The position numbers and the translations under genes were made by a program. A stretch of DNA of 64,000 bases from an uncultured Synechococcus sp. (GTDB taxonomy: Bacteria; Cyanobacteriota; Cyanobacteriia; PCC-6307; Cyanobiaceae). Under the pieces are notes generated by a model. The model did not search any database and was not told where the DNA came from. It saw only the letters and a list, made by a program, of their open reading frames with translations. Shown one piece after another: positions 19,922 through 29,478 of the stretch (position 1 is its first letter; each line of letters opens with the position of its first letter). Where the stretch lies: positions 1 through 64,000 of the forward strand of contig CAJXPL010000005.1 of assembly GCA_913057985.1 (NCBI GenBank), in the 5' to 3' direction.

Positions 19922-22900
19922 ATGTCTGACGCCATCCGTTCCGCTGTCTGGCCTTACTGCGACAGCCCTGCGCCCGAAGTTGTTGCGGGCGAGAAGGATG
20001 CGTGTGGCGTTGGTTTCCTGGCCCAGCTCCAGGGGCAGGCCAGTCACTGGGTGCTGGAGCAGGCCCTGCGTGGTCTGGGATGCATGGAGCACCGTGGTGG
20101 TTGCGGTGGTGACGGCGACTCCGGCGACGGCGCAGGTGTGTTGTGTGAGATCCCCTGGTCGTATCTGAAAGCGGTCTGGCCCGAGGCGGCTGCCGCTCGG
20201 GGCCTCGGAATGATGTTCATGCCGACGGATGCCGGCCGTCGTGCTGAGGTGCGGGGCCTGTGTGATGAAGAGGCCAAGGCCCTTGGCATGCAGCCTCTGG
20301 GGTGGCGAACGGTGCCTGTCGCCCCTGAGGTTCTCGGCCCCTTGGCTCGTGCCACAGCGCCTGTGATCGAGCAGTGGGTGCTGAATGGTGATGCCGACGA
20401 CGCAACCTTTGATGGCCAGCTGCTGCGGTTGCGGCGCCGTATCGGTGCCCGTGTGCGGGCCGCTCTGGGTGCCGAGGTGGCCCAGGACGTTTATGTCTCC
20501 TCCCTGAGCAGCCGGACGGTTGTCTACAAGGGAATGGTGCGATCCGAAGTGCTGGCGCAGTTCTACGCCGACCTGCAGGACCCACGATTTGAGGTGAGCT
20601 TTGCGGTGTATCACCGCCGTTTCAGCACCAACACCCTGCCGCGCTGGCCCCTGGCTCAGCCGATGCGGCTTCTGGGGCACAACGGCGAAATCAACACGCT
20701 GCTGGGCAACCTCAACTGGGCCAAGGCTTCAGAAGCCAGCCTCGAGAACGTCTGGGGTGAGGCGGCTGATGACCTGATTCCGGTGGTGAACCCTGCCTTC
20801 AGCGATTCCGCCAACCTGGACGCCACTCTGGAATTGATGGTGCGCAGTGGGCGGTCGATCACCGACAGCCTGATCACACTGGTGCCCGAAGCGTTTCGCA
20901 ATCAGCCCGATCTCGACAGCCGTCCTGATGTGACGGCGATGTACGAATTCAACGCGGGCATTCAGGAACCCTGGGACGGCCCGGCCCTGTTGGTGTTCGC
21001 CGACGGCAAGCGAGTGGGTGCAACGCTCGATCGCAATGGGCTGCGTCCGGCGCGTTGGTGCACCACCGCTGACGGCTTCGTGATCATGGGATCGGAGACC
21101 GGCGTGGTGGATCTCAGCGGCAAGACGATTGTTCAGAAAGGTCGTCTTGGCCCGGGTCAGATGGTGGCCGTCGATCTTGAACGCGGCGAGTTGCTCGATA
21201 ACTGGTCGGTGAAGGAAGACGCGGCGCAGCGCTTCCCCTACGCCGATTGGCTGCAGAAGCATCGCCGCGGCGTGGCCCCCCAGCCCTGGACCCAGGACCG
21301 GCAGGTGGGTGAACTCGATCTGCTGCGGTTGCAGACCGCGATGGGGTTCACCGCCGAAGACTTCGATCTGATCATCGAGGACATGGCTGCCCTCGGCAAG
21401 GAGCCGACCTACTGCATGGGGGATGACATCCCCCTGGCGGTGCTCTCCGACAAGCCCCACCTGCTTTACGACTACTTCAAGCAGCGTTTCGCCCAGGTCA
21501 CCAACCCTCCGATCGATCCCCTGAGGGAAAAGCTGGTGATGAGCCTGGAGATGCACCTGGGTGAGCGCCGGCCCGCCCTGAAGCCCCAGCCGGAAGCTGC
21601 CTCCGTCATCCATCTGGAGACGCCCGTTTTGAACGAGGCGGAACTGGCGGCCATCAGTGAGCAGGGTTTGCCCGTCAAGACGGTCTCCACCCAGGTGGCT
21701 GTTGAGTCGTGTGCGGGAGGTCTGCAACAGGCCATCGCTGCGCTGTGCAGCGTCGCGGAACAGGCGGTGCGTGACGGTGCGCAGGTTCTGGTGCTGTCCG
21801 ACCGGGTCGATGGCACGGGGGCGGCTGCCCCGCTGACCCCCACCACGGTGGCGATGCCTGCCTTGCTGGCCGTGGGTGCTGTTCATCACCATCTGCTGCG
21901 CCAGAAGCTGCGGCTGCAGTGCTCTCTGGTGGTGGATACGGCCCAGTGCTGGAGCACCCATCACATGGCCTGCCTGATCGGTTACGGCGCCAGTGCCGTC
22001 TGCCCCTGGCTCACCTGGGAGACCACCCGCCACTGGCTGGATCACCCCAAGACCAAGAAGCGGATCGAACAGGGCAAGTTGCCCGCCCTGGATGCCAATC
22101 AAGCCCAGGCCAACGTTCGTGAGTCGCTGGAGAACGGCCTGCGCAAGATCCTCTCCAAGATCGGAATTTCATTGCTGGCCAGCTACCACGGCGCTCAGAT
22201 CTTTGAAGCGATCGGCCTGGGAGCGGATGTGGTGGAGACCGCCTTCACCGGAACGACCAGCCGTGTTGCCGGCATGACCTTGGCCGAGCTGGCGAACGAA
22301 ACGCTTTCGATGCACGCCAAGGCTTTCCCTGAGCTCAACCGCAGCAAGCTCGAATTCATGGGCTTCGTTCAGTACCGCAGTGGTGCTGAGTACCACCGCA
22401 ACAATCCCGAGCTGTCGAAGGCGCTGCACAAGGCGGTGGCTCAGGGCCCTGGTTACGACCATTTCTCCACCTACCAGGCCTTGTTGGAGAACCGCCCGGT
22501 GATGGCCCTGCGGGACCTGCTGGAGTTCAAGTTGGCTCCCACCCCAGTTCCCCTGGATCAGGTGGAGAGCGTCGAGAGCATCTGCACCCGCTTCTGCACG
22601 GGCGGGATGAGCCTGGGTGCTTTGTCCCGCGAAGCCCATGAAGTGTTGGCCGTGGCGATGAATCGCATCGGCGGCAAGAGCAACAGCGGTGAAGGCGGCG
22701 AAGACCCTGCCCGCTTCCAGATCCTCAAGGATGTGGATGGCGAGGGCCGTTCCGCCTCATTCCCCAGCATTGGTGGTTTGCGCAATGGGGACACCGCCTG
22801 CTCGGCAATCAAGCAGGTGGCTTCAGGCCGTTTCGGTGTGACGGCGGAATACCTGCGCAGCGGCAAGCAGTTGGAGATCAAGGTGGCCCAGGGCGCCAAG

Positions 22901-24523
22901 CCCGGTGAAGGCGGTCAGCTGCCAGGGCCCAAGGTCGACAAGTACATCGCCTGGTTGCGCAACAGCAAGCCAGGTGTGGCCTTGATTTCACCGCCGCCAC
23001 ACCACGACATCTATTCGATTGAAGACCTGGCGCAGTTGATCCATGACCTGCATCAGGTGCATCCTGCTGCTCCCGTGAGCGTGAAGCTGGTGGCCGAGAT
23101 CGGGATTGGCACCATCGCTGCGGGTGTGGCCAAGGCCAACGCCGATGTGATCCAGATCTCCGGTCACGACGGTGGCACCGGTGCATCCCCCCTGAGTTCG
23201 ATCAAGCACGCCGGCAGCCCCTGGGAATTGGGCCTCACCGAGGTGCATCGTTCCCTGGTGGAGAACGGTCTGCGCGATCGGGTTCTGCTGCGCGCCGATG
23301 GAGGCCTGAAAACAGGCTGGGATGTGGTGATCGCTGCCTTGCTGGGGGCCGAGGAATACGGCTTCGGCTCGATCGCGATGATCGCCGAGGGCTGCGTCAT
23401 GGCTCGCGTTTGTCACACCAACAATTGCCCTGTGGGAGTGGCCACGCAGAAGGAGAACCTGCGCAAGCGCTTCACCGGCATTCCTGAGCACGTCGTCAAT
23501 TTCTTCTGGTACGTCGCCGAGGAAGTGCGTCAGCTGATGAGCCTGCTCGGCGTCACCCGCCTCGAGGAGCTGATCGGTCGCACCGATCTGCTCCAGGCCC
23601 GCTCGGTTGATCTGGCGAAGACCAAGGGTGTGGATCTCTCCAGCCTGCTGGCTCCGATCAGCGGCGCCGAAGATCGCTCCTGGCTGCGCCACAGCGACCA
23701 GGCCCATGGCAATGGACCGATCCTTGAGGATCAGCTCCTGGCTGACGCTGAGCTGATGGCTGCCCTGGACAGCCACGCTTCCATCAGCCGCAGCATTGAG
23801 ATCATCAACACCGATCGCAGTGTCTGTGCCCGTCTGGCCGGTGAAATCGCCCAGCGCCATGGCAATCGCGGCTTCAAGGGACAGCTCGATCTCACCTTCC
23901 GGGGTGCCGCAGGCCAGAGCTTCGGGGCCTTCATGGTGCAGGGCATGCAGGTTCGTCTGGAAGGCGAGGCCAACGACTACGTGGGCAAGGGAATGAACAG
24001 TGGTTGCATCACTCTTGTGCCATCAGACGGTTGTGCCTCTCCAGGGGATCAGGTGATCCTCGGAAACACCTGCCTCTACGGGGCCACCGGCGGTGAGTTG
24101 TTTGCCCATGGCCGGGCTGGCGAGCGCTTTGGTGTTCGCAACAGCGGTGCCCGCTCGGTTGTTGAGGGAGCTGGTGACCACTGCTGTGAGTACATGACCG
24201 GTGGCGTCGTCGTTGTTCTCGGCAGCACCGGCCGCAATGTCGGCGCTGGCATGACCGGTGGTGTGACCTTCCTGCTGGATGAGGAGGGGCGTGTCGCTCC
24301 TCGGGTGAACCCGGAGATTGTGGAGGTCTGCACCATCACCACCCATGAGCAGGAGTCGCTGCTGAAGGGTCTGCTGGAACGGCATGTGGCGCTCACGGGA
24401 AGTGAGAAGGCTGCTGCTCTCCTGGCCGATTGGTCTGCGGCGAAGGGTCGCTTCAAGGTGTTGGTCCCCCCCAGTGAGCGGGAGGCGATGGGATTGGCCG
24501 ATAAGCAGGCTGTGGCGGCCTAG
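19922..24523 (+). CDS. gltS: Ferredoxin-dependent glutamate synthase
   Basis: Forms two glutamates from glutamine and 2-oxoglutarate using reduced ferredoxin, the entry step of nitrogen after glutamine synthetase. The 1533-residue enzyme has a short propeptide ending before Cys28 (KDACGVGF), the N-terminal nucleophile of the amidotransferase domain. The FMN/synthase domain follows (GEGGEDPARFQILKD, SGHDGGTGASPLSSIKHAG). The 3Fe-4S ligands are in GCVMARVCHTNNCPVG. The C-terminal beta-helix has the usual glycine-rich turns (GCITLVP, GNTCLYGATGGELFA). ATG 19922 is used; starts at 19865 or 19481 would add non-family residues. No NADPH-binding small subunit gene adjoins, which fits the ferredoxin form. 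Confidence 0.97.
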   Translation: MSDAIRSAVWPYCDSPAPEVVAGEKDACGVGFLAQLQGQASHWVLEQALRGLGCMEHRGGCGGDGDSGDGAGVLCEIPWSYLKAVWPEAAAARGLGMMFMPTDAGRRAEVRGLCDEEAKALGMQPLGWRTVPVAPEVLGPLARATAPVIEQWVLNGDADDATFDGQLLRLRRRIGARVRAALGAEVAQDVYVSSLSSRTVVYKGMVRSEVLAQFYADLQDPRFEVSFAVYHRRFSTNTLPRWPLAQPMRLLGHNGEINTLLGNLNWAKASEASLENVWGEAADDLIPVVNPAFSDSANLDATLELMVRSGRSITDSLITLVPEAFRNQPDLDSRPDVTAMYEFNAGIQEPWDGPALLVFADGKRVGATLDRNGLRPARWCTTADGFVIMGSETGVVDLSGKTIVQKGRLGPGQMVAVDLERGELLDNWSVKEDAAQRFPYADWLQKHRRGVAPQPWTQDRQVGELDLLRLQTAMGFTAEDFDLIIEDMAALGKEPTYCMGDDIPLAVLSDKPHLLYDYFKQRFAQVTNPPIDPLREKLVMSLEMHLGERRPALKPQPEAASVIHLETPVLNEAELAAISEQGLPVKTVSTQVAVESCAGGLQQAIAALCSVAEQAVRDGAQVLVLSDRVDGTGAAAPLTPTTVAMPALLAVGAVHHHLLRQKLRLQCSLVVDTAQCWSTHHMACLIGYGASAVCPWLTWETTRHWLDHPKTKKRIEQGKLPALDANQAQANVRESLENGLRKILSKIGISLLASYHGAQIFEAIGLGADVVETAFTGTTSRVAGMTLAELANETLSMHAKAFPELNRSKLEFMGFVQYRSGAEYHRNNPELSKALHKAVAQGPGYDHFSTYQALLENRPVMALRDLLEFKLAPTPVPLDQVESVESICTRFCTGGMSLGALSREAHEVLAVAMNRIGGKSNSGEGGEDPARFQILKDVDGEGRSASFPSIGGLRNGDTACSAIKQVASGRFGVTAEYLRSGKQLEIKVAQGAKPGEGGQLPGPKVDKYIAWLRNSKPGVALISPPPHHDIYSIEDLAQLIHDLHQVHPAAPVSVKLVAEIGIGTIAAGVAKANADVIQISGHDGGTGASPLSSIKHAGSPWELGLTEVHRSLVENGLRDRVLLRADGGLKTGWDVVIAALLGAEEYGFGSIAMIAEGCVMARVCHTNNCPVGVATQKENLRKRFTGIPEHVVNFFWYVAEEVRQLMSLLGVTRLEELIGRTDLLQARSVDLAKTKGVDLSSLLAPISGAEDRSWLRHSDQAHGNGPILEDQLLADAELMAALDSHASISRSIEIINTDRSVCARLAGEIAQRHGNRGFKGQLDLTFRGAAGQSFGAFMVQGMQVRLEGEANDYVGKGMNSGCITLVPSDGCASPGDQVILGNTCLYGATGGELFAHGRAGERFGVRNSGARSVVEGAGDHCCEYMTGGVVVVLGSTGRNVGAGMTGGVTFLLDEEGRVAPRVNPEIVEVCTITTHEQESLLKGLLERHVALTGSEKAAALLADWSAAKGRFKVLVPPSEREAMGLADKQAVAA

Positions 24524-24538
24524 CGCCGACCCCAGTCC

Positions 24539-24847
24539 GTGGCTTGGTTCGTCAAGACCGAAACCTTCACGGCCGTCGCCGCCGCTCTCTCCGTTGAGCA
24601 GCGGCGACCCACCCTGGAGGATCACCGCCATTGGGTTTCAGAGGAAGCTGCAGCAGGCCGCCGTCTACGCAGCGGCTACCTGGTGGATGGCGATCGGCGT
24701 CCGGGCGGCGGGGGGTTGTTGATCTTTGAAGCGTCGTCCTATGCCGAAGCTTTGGCATGGGTGCAGAACGACCCGATGATCCGCGATGGCCTCGTGGACT
24801 GGCAGGTGCAGGAATGGATTCCCGTCAACGGGGATGGCTGGCCATAA
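24539..24847 (+). CDS. YciI-family protein
   Basis: A 102-residue ferredoxin-fold protein starting with GTG 15 nt after gltS. The start [10 protein letters not shown], the middle [21 protein letters not shown] and the end [10 protein letters not shown] fit the YciI/YCII-related family, with the conserved His in DHRHW. No defined substrate is known for most members. Its last 23 bp overlap the convergent lipA gene. Probably cotranscribed with glutamate synthase. Confidence 0.82.
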   Translation: MAWFVKTETFTAVAAALSVEQRRPTLEDHRHWVSEEAAAGRRLRSGYLVDGDRRPGGGGLLIFEASSYAEALAWVQNDPMIRDGLVDWQVQEWIPVNGDGWP

Positions 24848-25694
24848 GCCGTTGCACCTCGCCGGCGTGGTAGCTGCTGCGAGTGAGTGGGGTGCTGACC
24901 ACCTGAAGGAAGCCCAGCTCCTTTTCGCCCACTGTTCTGTAGGTCTCGAATTGATCCGGGGTGACAAAGCGGTCGATGGCCAGGTGCTTTGGGCCAGGTG
25001 AGAGGTACTGACCGATGGTGACGATGTCGACCTTGTGTTTCCTCAGATCCCTGAGCGTCTCGATCACTTCCTCATCGGTTTCCCCGAGCCCCACCATCAG
25101 GCCCGACTTGCTGTAGGCCCTGGGCCATTGGTCCCGCACCCGTTGCAGCAGCTCGAGGGAGCGTTCATAAATGCCCTGGGGCCGCGCCAAGCGGTACATC
25201 CGCGGCACCGTTTCAATGTTGTGGTTCAGCACGTGGGGGGCGGCGGCCATCACCGTTGCCAGGGCATCCCAGTTGCCGCACAAGTCGGGAATCAGCAGCT
25301 CGATCGTGGTGAGCGGTGAGCGTTGCTTCACCTGTTCGATGCAGGCCACAAACTGGGACGCTCCACCATCGGCAAGATCGTCGCGGTTCACTGAGGTGAT
25401 CACCACGTGCTTCAGGCCCAGACGGGCCACGGCTTCCCCAAGCCGTTGCGGCTCGGTGGGATCGAGCTCGCGCACGCTCTTGTCGAAGTCGATGTCGCAG
25501 TAGGGGCAGGCGCGGGTGCAGCCGGGCCCCATGATCAAAAACGTGGCGGTGCCGCCTGCGAAGCATTCGCCGATGTTGGGGCAGCTCGCCTCCTGGCAGA
25601 CCGTGTTCAGGTTCAAGTCCAGCAGCAGGTCGGCCACGGCGCCGATTCGTTCGCGCTGCGGAGCCTTAACGCGCAACCACTCCGGCTTGAGCAC
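24825..25694 (-). CDS. lipA: Lipoyl synthase
   Basis: Radical SAM enzyme that inserts two sulfurs into protein-bound octanoate. The auxiliary cluster motif CX4CX5C ([12 protein letters not shown]) and the SAM cluster motif CX3CX2C (CTRACPYC) are both intact, along with [13 protein letters not shown] and the terminal region [12 protein letters not shown] with its Ser-Ser-Tyr. At 289 residues it is standard. Cyanobacteria often have two lipA copies. The gene lies beside a tRNA-Pro gene and converges with the YciI gene. Confidence 0.97.
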   Translation of the reverse strand: MLKPEWLRVKAPQRERIGAVADLLLDLNLNTVCQEASCPNIGECFAGGTATFLIMGPGCTRACPYCDIDFDKSVRELDPTEPQRLGEAVARLGLKHVVITSVNRDDLADGGASQFVACIEQVKQRSPLTTIELLIPDLCGNWDALATVMAAAPHVLNHNIETVPRMYRLARPQGIYERSLELLQRVRDQWPRAYSKSGLMVGLGETDEEVIETLRDLRKHKVDIVTIGQYLSPGPKHLAIDRFVTPDQFETYRTVGEKELGFLQVVSTPLTRSSYHAGEVQRLMASHPR

Positions 25695-25780
25695 GGCGAA
25701 GCATCTTCAATCCATGACCCTAGTCGCTGCTGAGATCCGCCTGGATTTCGCTTCACTGCGATCTCTTAAGATTGCAAAGC

Positions 25781-25854
25781 CGGGATGTGGCGCAGTTTGG
25801 TAGCGCACTTCGTTCGGGACGAAGGGGCCGCAGGTTCGAATCCTGTCATCCCGA
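25781..25854 (+). tRNA. tRNA-Pro (CGG)
   Basis: A complete cloverleaf: acceptor CGGGATG/CATCCCG, D stem GCGC/GCGC, anticodon stem CTTCG/CGAAG with loop TTCGGGA (anticodon CGG), T stem GCAGG/CCTGT with TTCGAAT, and discriminator A. CCA is not encoded. It reads CCG proline codons. It stands alone between lipA and the CbiG-CobJ fusion gene; no integrase or repeated 3' end is seen that would mark it as an attachment site. Confidence 0.97.
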
Positions 25855-25921
25855 TTCTTGGTTTGAATGGCACTGCCCGGTCTTGATGGAGGCCTGAGCT
25901 AGGCCAAAAAAGACTTGGCTT

Positions 25922-27661
25922 TCATTGGAGACTCGCCCCGGGGTAGCCCCGCGGCGTCACCATCCAGCCATCCTCTGCACGGCTGCTGCTGTTCCCGATC
26001 AGCACCAGCGTGAGCATGTCCACGGATTCCGGCTCCAAGCGCTCAAGAGAGGTGAGCTCACGGGATTCCTCTGCGCGGCCCAGCTGCCGCGCCAGTGTCA
26101 CCGGGGTTGTCGGGGGGCGGTGTTTCAGCAGGATTTGTTTGGCGTGTCCCAGCTGCCAATCCCTGCCCTTGGAGCGTGGGTTGTAGAGGGCGAGCACAAA
26201 ATCTCCAGCGGCAGCGGCCTCCAGTCGCTTTTCGATCACGGCCCACGGCGTGAGGCGATCGCTGAGGCTCACGCAGCAGAAGTCATGCATCAGTGGCGCC
26301 CCGGCCCGGGCGGCGGTCAGCTGGAAGGCTGAAATGCCGGGATGCACCGAGAAGCTGGGCCGCTCCTGCTCGGGTTGCTGAAGCAGCAGCTCCAGGGCCA
26401 ATCCCGCCATGCCGTAGATCCCGCTGTCGCCGGAGGAGATCAGAGCAACCTTGGCCCCTTGTTGGGCCAAGCGCAGTGCTTCGGCACAGCGGTTCCATTC
26501 CCGGGTGAGCTGGCCATCGAATCGGACCTGATCCGGCCGGCGCAGGGGCTCCAGAAGATCGAGGTAGAGGCTGTAGCCAACCCAGGCGCAGCAACGGGAG
26601 AGGGCCGCTTTGGCGTCTCCGCTGAGCAGGGACAGATCTCCTGGGCCACTGCCCACCAGGTGCAGCTCCCCCCTCTCTGGCGCATAGGGGAGGGCCGCCT
26701 CGGCAATGGCCACCGTCACGGCGCCCTGCTCCCCTGTTTCCGGACGGTTGATTCGCTTGGGCTGGATCAGATGACCTTGTTCGCCCGCAGCCAGCAAGGC
26801 TGCTGCTTCAGCCACCGACGCGGTCCCCATTTCCTGGCGCACCACTTCGGAGGGATTTGGCACGTCGATGGATGCAAGAGCGTGCTCCGCAAAGGTTCGG
26901 AACGGCCATGCCCTGGTGCGGCTTAGCTCTTGCAGGGCCGGTTCATCAGCTTTCCGGGCTGCGCTGGCCATTCCGGCGACAGCCTCCTCCGCAAGTCCTG
27001 CTGTTGCCAAGGCCTCGGCAATGGCCTTCTCCACCAGGGAAACACTGGTGTTGCGCTCACAGCCGATGCCGATCCAGAGCGTTGCTGGATGCCACTGGCA
27101 ATCACCCTGACGGCGCGCTCCGATCACAAGATCAGCGGCGTCTGCCCCCCCCTTGGGATCGATGTTGTGCAGCAAGGGATGGCCTTCAGGGCCTCGCCAG
27201 GCGGTGGATCCACTGCTCTGGTGAACGCTGATGCTGGATCCCTGGGATTGCCGCACCATCAGATCGCGCCAATGGGCCACCGATCCCCTGCGTTTCCAGC
27301 CCCAGCTCTCACCAAAGGCATCCAGGGGGAGACGTCCTTCATGGGCGCATGCACCCGTGATCACCGCTTGCCCGCCGAGATCCATCGCGATCTCTCGGGC
27401 ACGTTGTTCAGCGCCTGCGGAATGGCCTCCTAGCAAAGGGATGATGAACTCCCCTTTGGGGTCCAGCACCAGAACGGCTGGATCCTTCTCCTTGCCTTGG
27501 ATCCGAGCTGCGATCAGGCGCGTCACCGCTCCCACGGCACCCACGAACAACACGACGTTCTCTGCCGTCCAGTGCTCATCAAGGGCGGTGCTGATGTCTT
27601 GATCGGCTGGCTTGATCCGCTCGATGTGGCCGCGCAGCAGCAAACGCTCCAACAGCGGCAT
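25922..27661 (-). CDS. cobJ: CbiG-CobJ fusion: cobalt-precorrin hydrolase plus precorrin-3B C17-methyltransferase
   Basis: A 579-residue two-domain corrin enzyme. Residues 1-320 resemble CbiG, which opens the ring lactone of cobalt-precorrin-5A: FVGAVGAVTRLIA, LLGGHSAGAEQRA (78-90) and the C-terminal domain with IGIGCERNTS near 200. From about 331 the SAM-dependent methyltransferase CobJ/CbiH begins: GELHLVGSGPGDLSLLS, then SSGDSGIYGMAG and PGISAFQLTAARAGAP. It makes cobamide (pseudocobalamin-type in these organisms) precursors. The N-terminus seems slightly short; in-frame sequence extends to a stop at 27731 without an ATG or GTG, so ATG 27661 is kept. It lies 69 nt after the secreted-protein gene on the same strand. 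Confidence 0.93.
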   Translation of the reverse strand: MPLLERLLLRGHIERIKPADQDISTALDEHWTAENVVLFVGAVGAVTRLIAARIQGKEKDPAVLVLDPKGEFIIPLLGGHSAGAEQRAREIAMDLGGQAVITGACAHEGRLPLDAFGESWGWKRRGSVAHWRDLMVRQSQGSSISVHQSSGSTAWRGPEGHPLLHNIDPKGGADAADLVIGARRQGDCQWHPATLWIGIGCERNTSVSLVEKAIAEALATAGLAEEAVAGMASAARKADEPALQELSRTRAWPFRTFAEHALASIDVPNPSEVVRQEMGTASVAEAAALLAAGEQGHLIQPKRINRPETGEQGAVTVAIAEAALPYAPERGELHLVGSGPGDLSLLSGDAKAALSRCCAWVGYSLYLDLLEPLRRPDQVRFDGQLTREWNRCAEALRLAQQGAKVALISSGDSGIYGMAGLALELLLQQPEQERPSFSVHPGISAFQLTAARAGAPLMHDFCCVSLSDRLTPWAVIEKRLEAAAAGDFVLALYNPRSKGRDWQLGHAKQILLKHRPPTTPVTLARQLGRAEESRELTSLERLEPESVDMLTLVLIGNSSSRAEDGWMVTPRGYPGASLQ

Positions 27662-27730
27662 GGCGCTGGGGCTCAGTCCTAGGCCCAGAGCGGGAGCGGC
27701 AGATGTGGGGTTCAGGGCAGGGAATCCGGG

Positions 27731-29074
27731 TCAGGGCTTGCGCAAGCGCCCATCACTGTTGAGCAACTCACGGGCAGATCCTCCCAGGCTGCTGCTCGGC
27801 ATCAGCCTGGTTTCCTCTTCGGCTGGCTGCTGAGGCTCCGCTGGCTTCTCCGTGGCGGTAGTGGCAGGAGTGGGCCGAGCCGTTTCTGCTTTGGATGGCT
27901 GTTCAGCAGGTGGCTGTTCAGCAGGTGGCTGTTCGGCAAGGGGCAGCTCAGGCTCCTGCCCATCGCTTTCCTCTGGTGCCTTGGGTTGGGGGGCGGCCTC
28001 GGGCTTGGTTTCAACCTCGTCCTTGACGACCGCCTCGGCTTTGATCTCAGCCTGGGGAAGGTCTAGGGGCTGTTCTGTCTTCTTCTGTTGTTTCTCCTCA
28101 GTTTTTTGAGGAGGCTCTGGCGTGGATTCGACCACCTCCAGAACTTCAGGCTCAGGGGAGCCGCTCAGGCGCGCGAGCTGGCTTTCGCTGAGGCGTGGGC
28201 GCATCCAGCCCGGCTTGGCACCGGATGCAGCTTTCAGATGGATCAGCTGGTTGTTGAAGACCGGTGTGATTGGCTCGCCCAGCCCATTCAGCAGTTCCAT
28301 CTGAATGTCGTGGCTGCCTGCGCTGTTCGATCCTTTGAGCCAAAGGGCTTCCTGGTGATCAACCAAAAAGCTGTCTCCATCAATGCTGATGCGGAGCCGC
28401 CAGCGTCCATCGCCCTCCCGCAGGTTTTGCAGCGGAGCATTCCAGATCAGCCAATCCACCAAAAGGGGTTGCAGGCCCTGCTCTCCGGCTGGGTAGACAG
28501 GGACCAGCCAGGGGGCATCGCGTTCGGGTTGTGTGCCCTGCAGTTTTTGCCAGAGGTGCACGCGTCCCTGGACTGAGGCTCCCGGTGCTTGTACGGCTTC
28601 TCCCCAGGGGTAAGCGGCCCAGGCGCTGAACCGGTGACTGCCCGCCTCCAGGTCATCGATACGAACTTTCAGGCGGTTCCCATCGCTTTCGCTCATCCGT
28701 AGGGGAGCACGGTTGTCGATTTGGAGCACCACATGGGGCCCCAGGCCCAATTCGGGGTCGCTGCTGAGGGGCCAGTCGTCGATTTCGAAACGCAGCTCAA
28801 GGGCGTCAGAGGTAACGATGCTGTCGTTGCTTGGATCGATCAGCCGCAGGGAGGGGCGGTGCTGTTGCAGCTTCTGGCGCAGCTGTTGCACGGCCCCTGG
28901 AGGAGCCACTTCCTGGAGCTTCCCGCTGGGGGCTGAGCTCGGCAGCGGTTTGGCAGCGGACCCTGAATCACGATTGAAGAATCCAGGACGCGCATGAACG
29001 GGTAAGCCGGCACCAAGAAGCAGCACTGCTGCCAGCAGAACAGCCCATATCGACTTCAGGCCAGGGCGACGCAT
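27731..29074 (-). CDS. Secreted protein of unknown function with low-complexity Pro/Glu tail
   Basis: A 447-residue protein I cannot assign to a characterised family. It has a clear signal peptide (KSIWAVLLAAVLLLGAGLPVHA, cut near residue 28). A globular region of about 70-310 with beta-rich segments follows (LRLIDPSNDSIVTSDALELR, HVVLQIDNRAPLRMS, RWRLRISIDGDSFLVDHQE). It then has a roughly 130-residue acidic, Pro/Glu/Ala-rich tail with the tandem AEQPP repeat. The tail looks disordered and could cross the periplasm or bind cell wall. Upstream is the 404-bp psaA leader region; it diverges from psaA. Similar genes occur beside psaA in marine Synechococcus to my recollection, which is not proven here. 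Confidence 0.7.
   Translation of the reverse strand: MRRPGLKSIWAVLLAAVLLLGAGLPVHARPGFFNRDSGSAAKPLPSSAPSGKLQEVAPPGAVQQLRQKLQQHRPSLRLIDPSNDSIVTSDALELRFEIDDWPLSSDPELGLGPHVVLQIDNRAPLRMSESDGNRLKVRIDDLEAGSHRFSAWAAYPWGEAVQAPGASVQGRVHLWQKLQGTQPERDAPWLVPVYPAGEQGLQPLLVDWLIWNAPLQNLREGDGRWRLRISIDGDSFLVDHQEALWLKGSNSAGSHDIQMELLNGLGEPITPVFNNQLIHLKAASGAKPGWMRPRLSESQLARLSGSPEPEVLEVVESTPEPPQKTEEKQQKKTEQPLDLPQAEIKAEAVVKDEVETKPEAAPQPKAPEESDGQEPELPLAEQPPAEQPPAEQPSKAETARPTPATTATEKPAEPQQPAEEETRLMPSSSLGGSARELLNSDGRLRKP
27897..27938 (-). repeat. Tandem 15-bp coding repeat (AEQPP units)
   Basis: Three near-identical copies of a 15-bp unit encoding Ala-Glu-Gln-Pro-Pro occur in the tail of the secreted protein. In-frame length multiples mean copy number can change by slippage without breaking the gene. 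Confidence 0.7.
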
Positions 29075-29478
29075 CGGGCATGAACAGATCCGATCATTCT
29101 GAACAATCCGCCCTTCACTGTCAGAGTTTTAGTTATTTAGGAAGGAAATATGCGTGAAATTGTATTGCTTACTGCTTGAGATCTTTGTTGTTTCGCTGAT
29201 TCTCAGTCTTCTGCAGACGCCTGTCGCTGACTGGCCCGCCACAGGATTGAACCTTTGTAACTCAGGGCCCTTTAACCCCCTTCTCCGCCCCTATGCTTCC
29301 GCCAGCGGTCCCCTCTTTGGGGCCCCAGCTTCAGTGCAGACAAGGGGTTTCGACTCCTTTGCCGTACTGACGCCCGGATGCTGATCCCTTGTGGATCCGT
29401 GTTCGGGGCCCCGATTGGCTTCGGCCCTTCGGAGGGGTGGCCCACCACCTCGAAACCCGTCCCTCGAGGAACGACTCG
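29075..29478 (+). promoter_or_regulatory. Upstream region of psaA
   Basis: This 404-bp gap is AT-richer at 29110-29210 than the rest of the window. A possible -10 element TATGCT sits at 29292-29297, without a good -35. A single TGTAAC (29256-29261) matches one half of the RpaB/HLR1 high-light motif in reverse, but no second half is properly spaced. Two GGGGCCCC palindromes occur (29319-29326 and 29405-29412). A small open frame begins at 29154. No SD-like run stands out directly before psaA's ATG. Confidence 0.4.
29154..29384 (+). CDS. Possible small membrane ORF in the psaA upstream region
   Basis: A 76-codon frame starting with GTG, preceded by AGGAAGGA at a good distance (about 8 nt). The N-terminus [20 protein letters not shown] is strongly hydrophobic, like a single membrane helix; the remainder looks random and rich in Pro/Ala/Ser. 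A competing ATG at 29150 opens only 9 codons. It may be a real small protein, a leader ORF or chance. No homologue is recognised. Confidence 0.22.
   Translation: MKLYCLLLEIFVVSLILSLLQTPVADWPATGLNLCNSGPFNPLLRPYASASGPLFGAPASVQTRGFDSFAVLTPGC

Noticed and set aside
25781-25854. tRNA-Pro as a mobile-element attachment site
   Set aside because: No repeated 3' end, integrase or composition shift is seen on either side.
25891-25911. Hairpin GGCCT-GAGCT-AGGCC near tRNA-Pro
   Set aside because: It is followed by an A run on the + strand; on the - strand the T run precedes the stem, so it cannot be a standard terminator in either direction.
29250-29300. HLR1/RpaB operator before psaA
   Set aside because: Only one half-site (TGTAAC) matches; the second repeat at the right spacing is missing.
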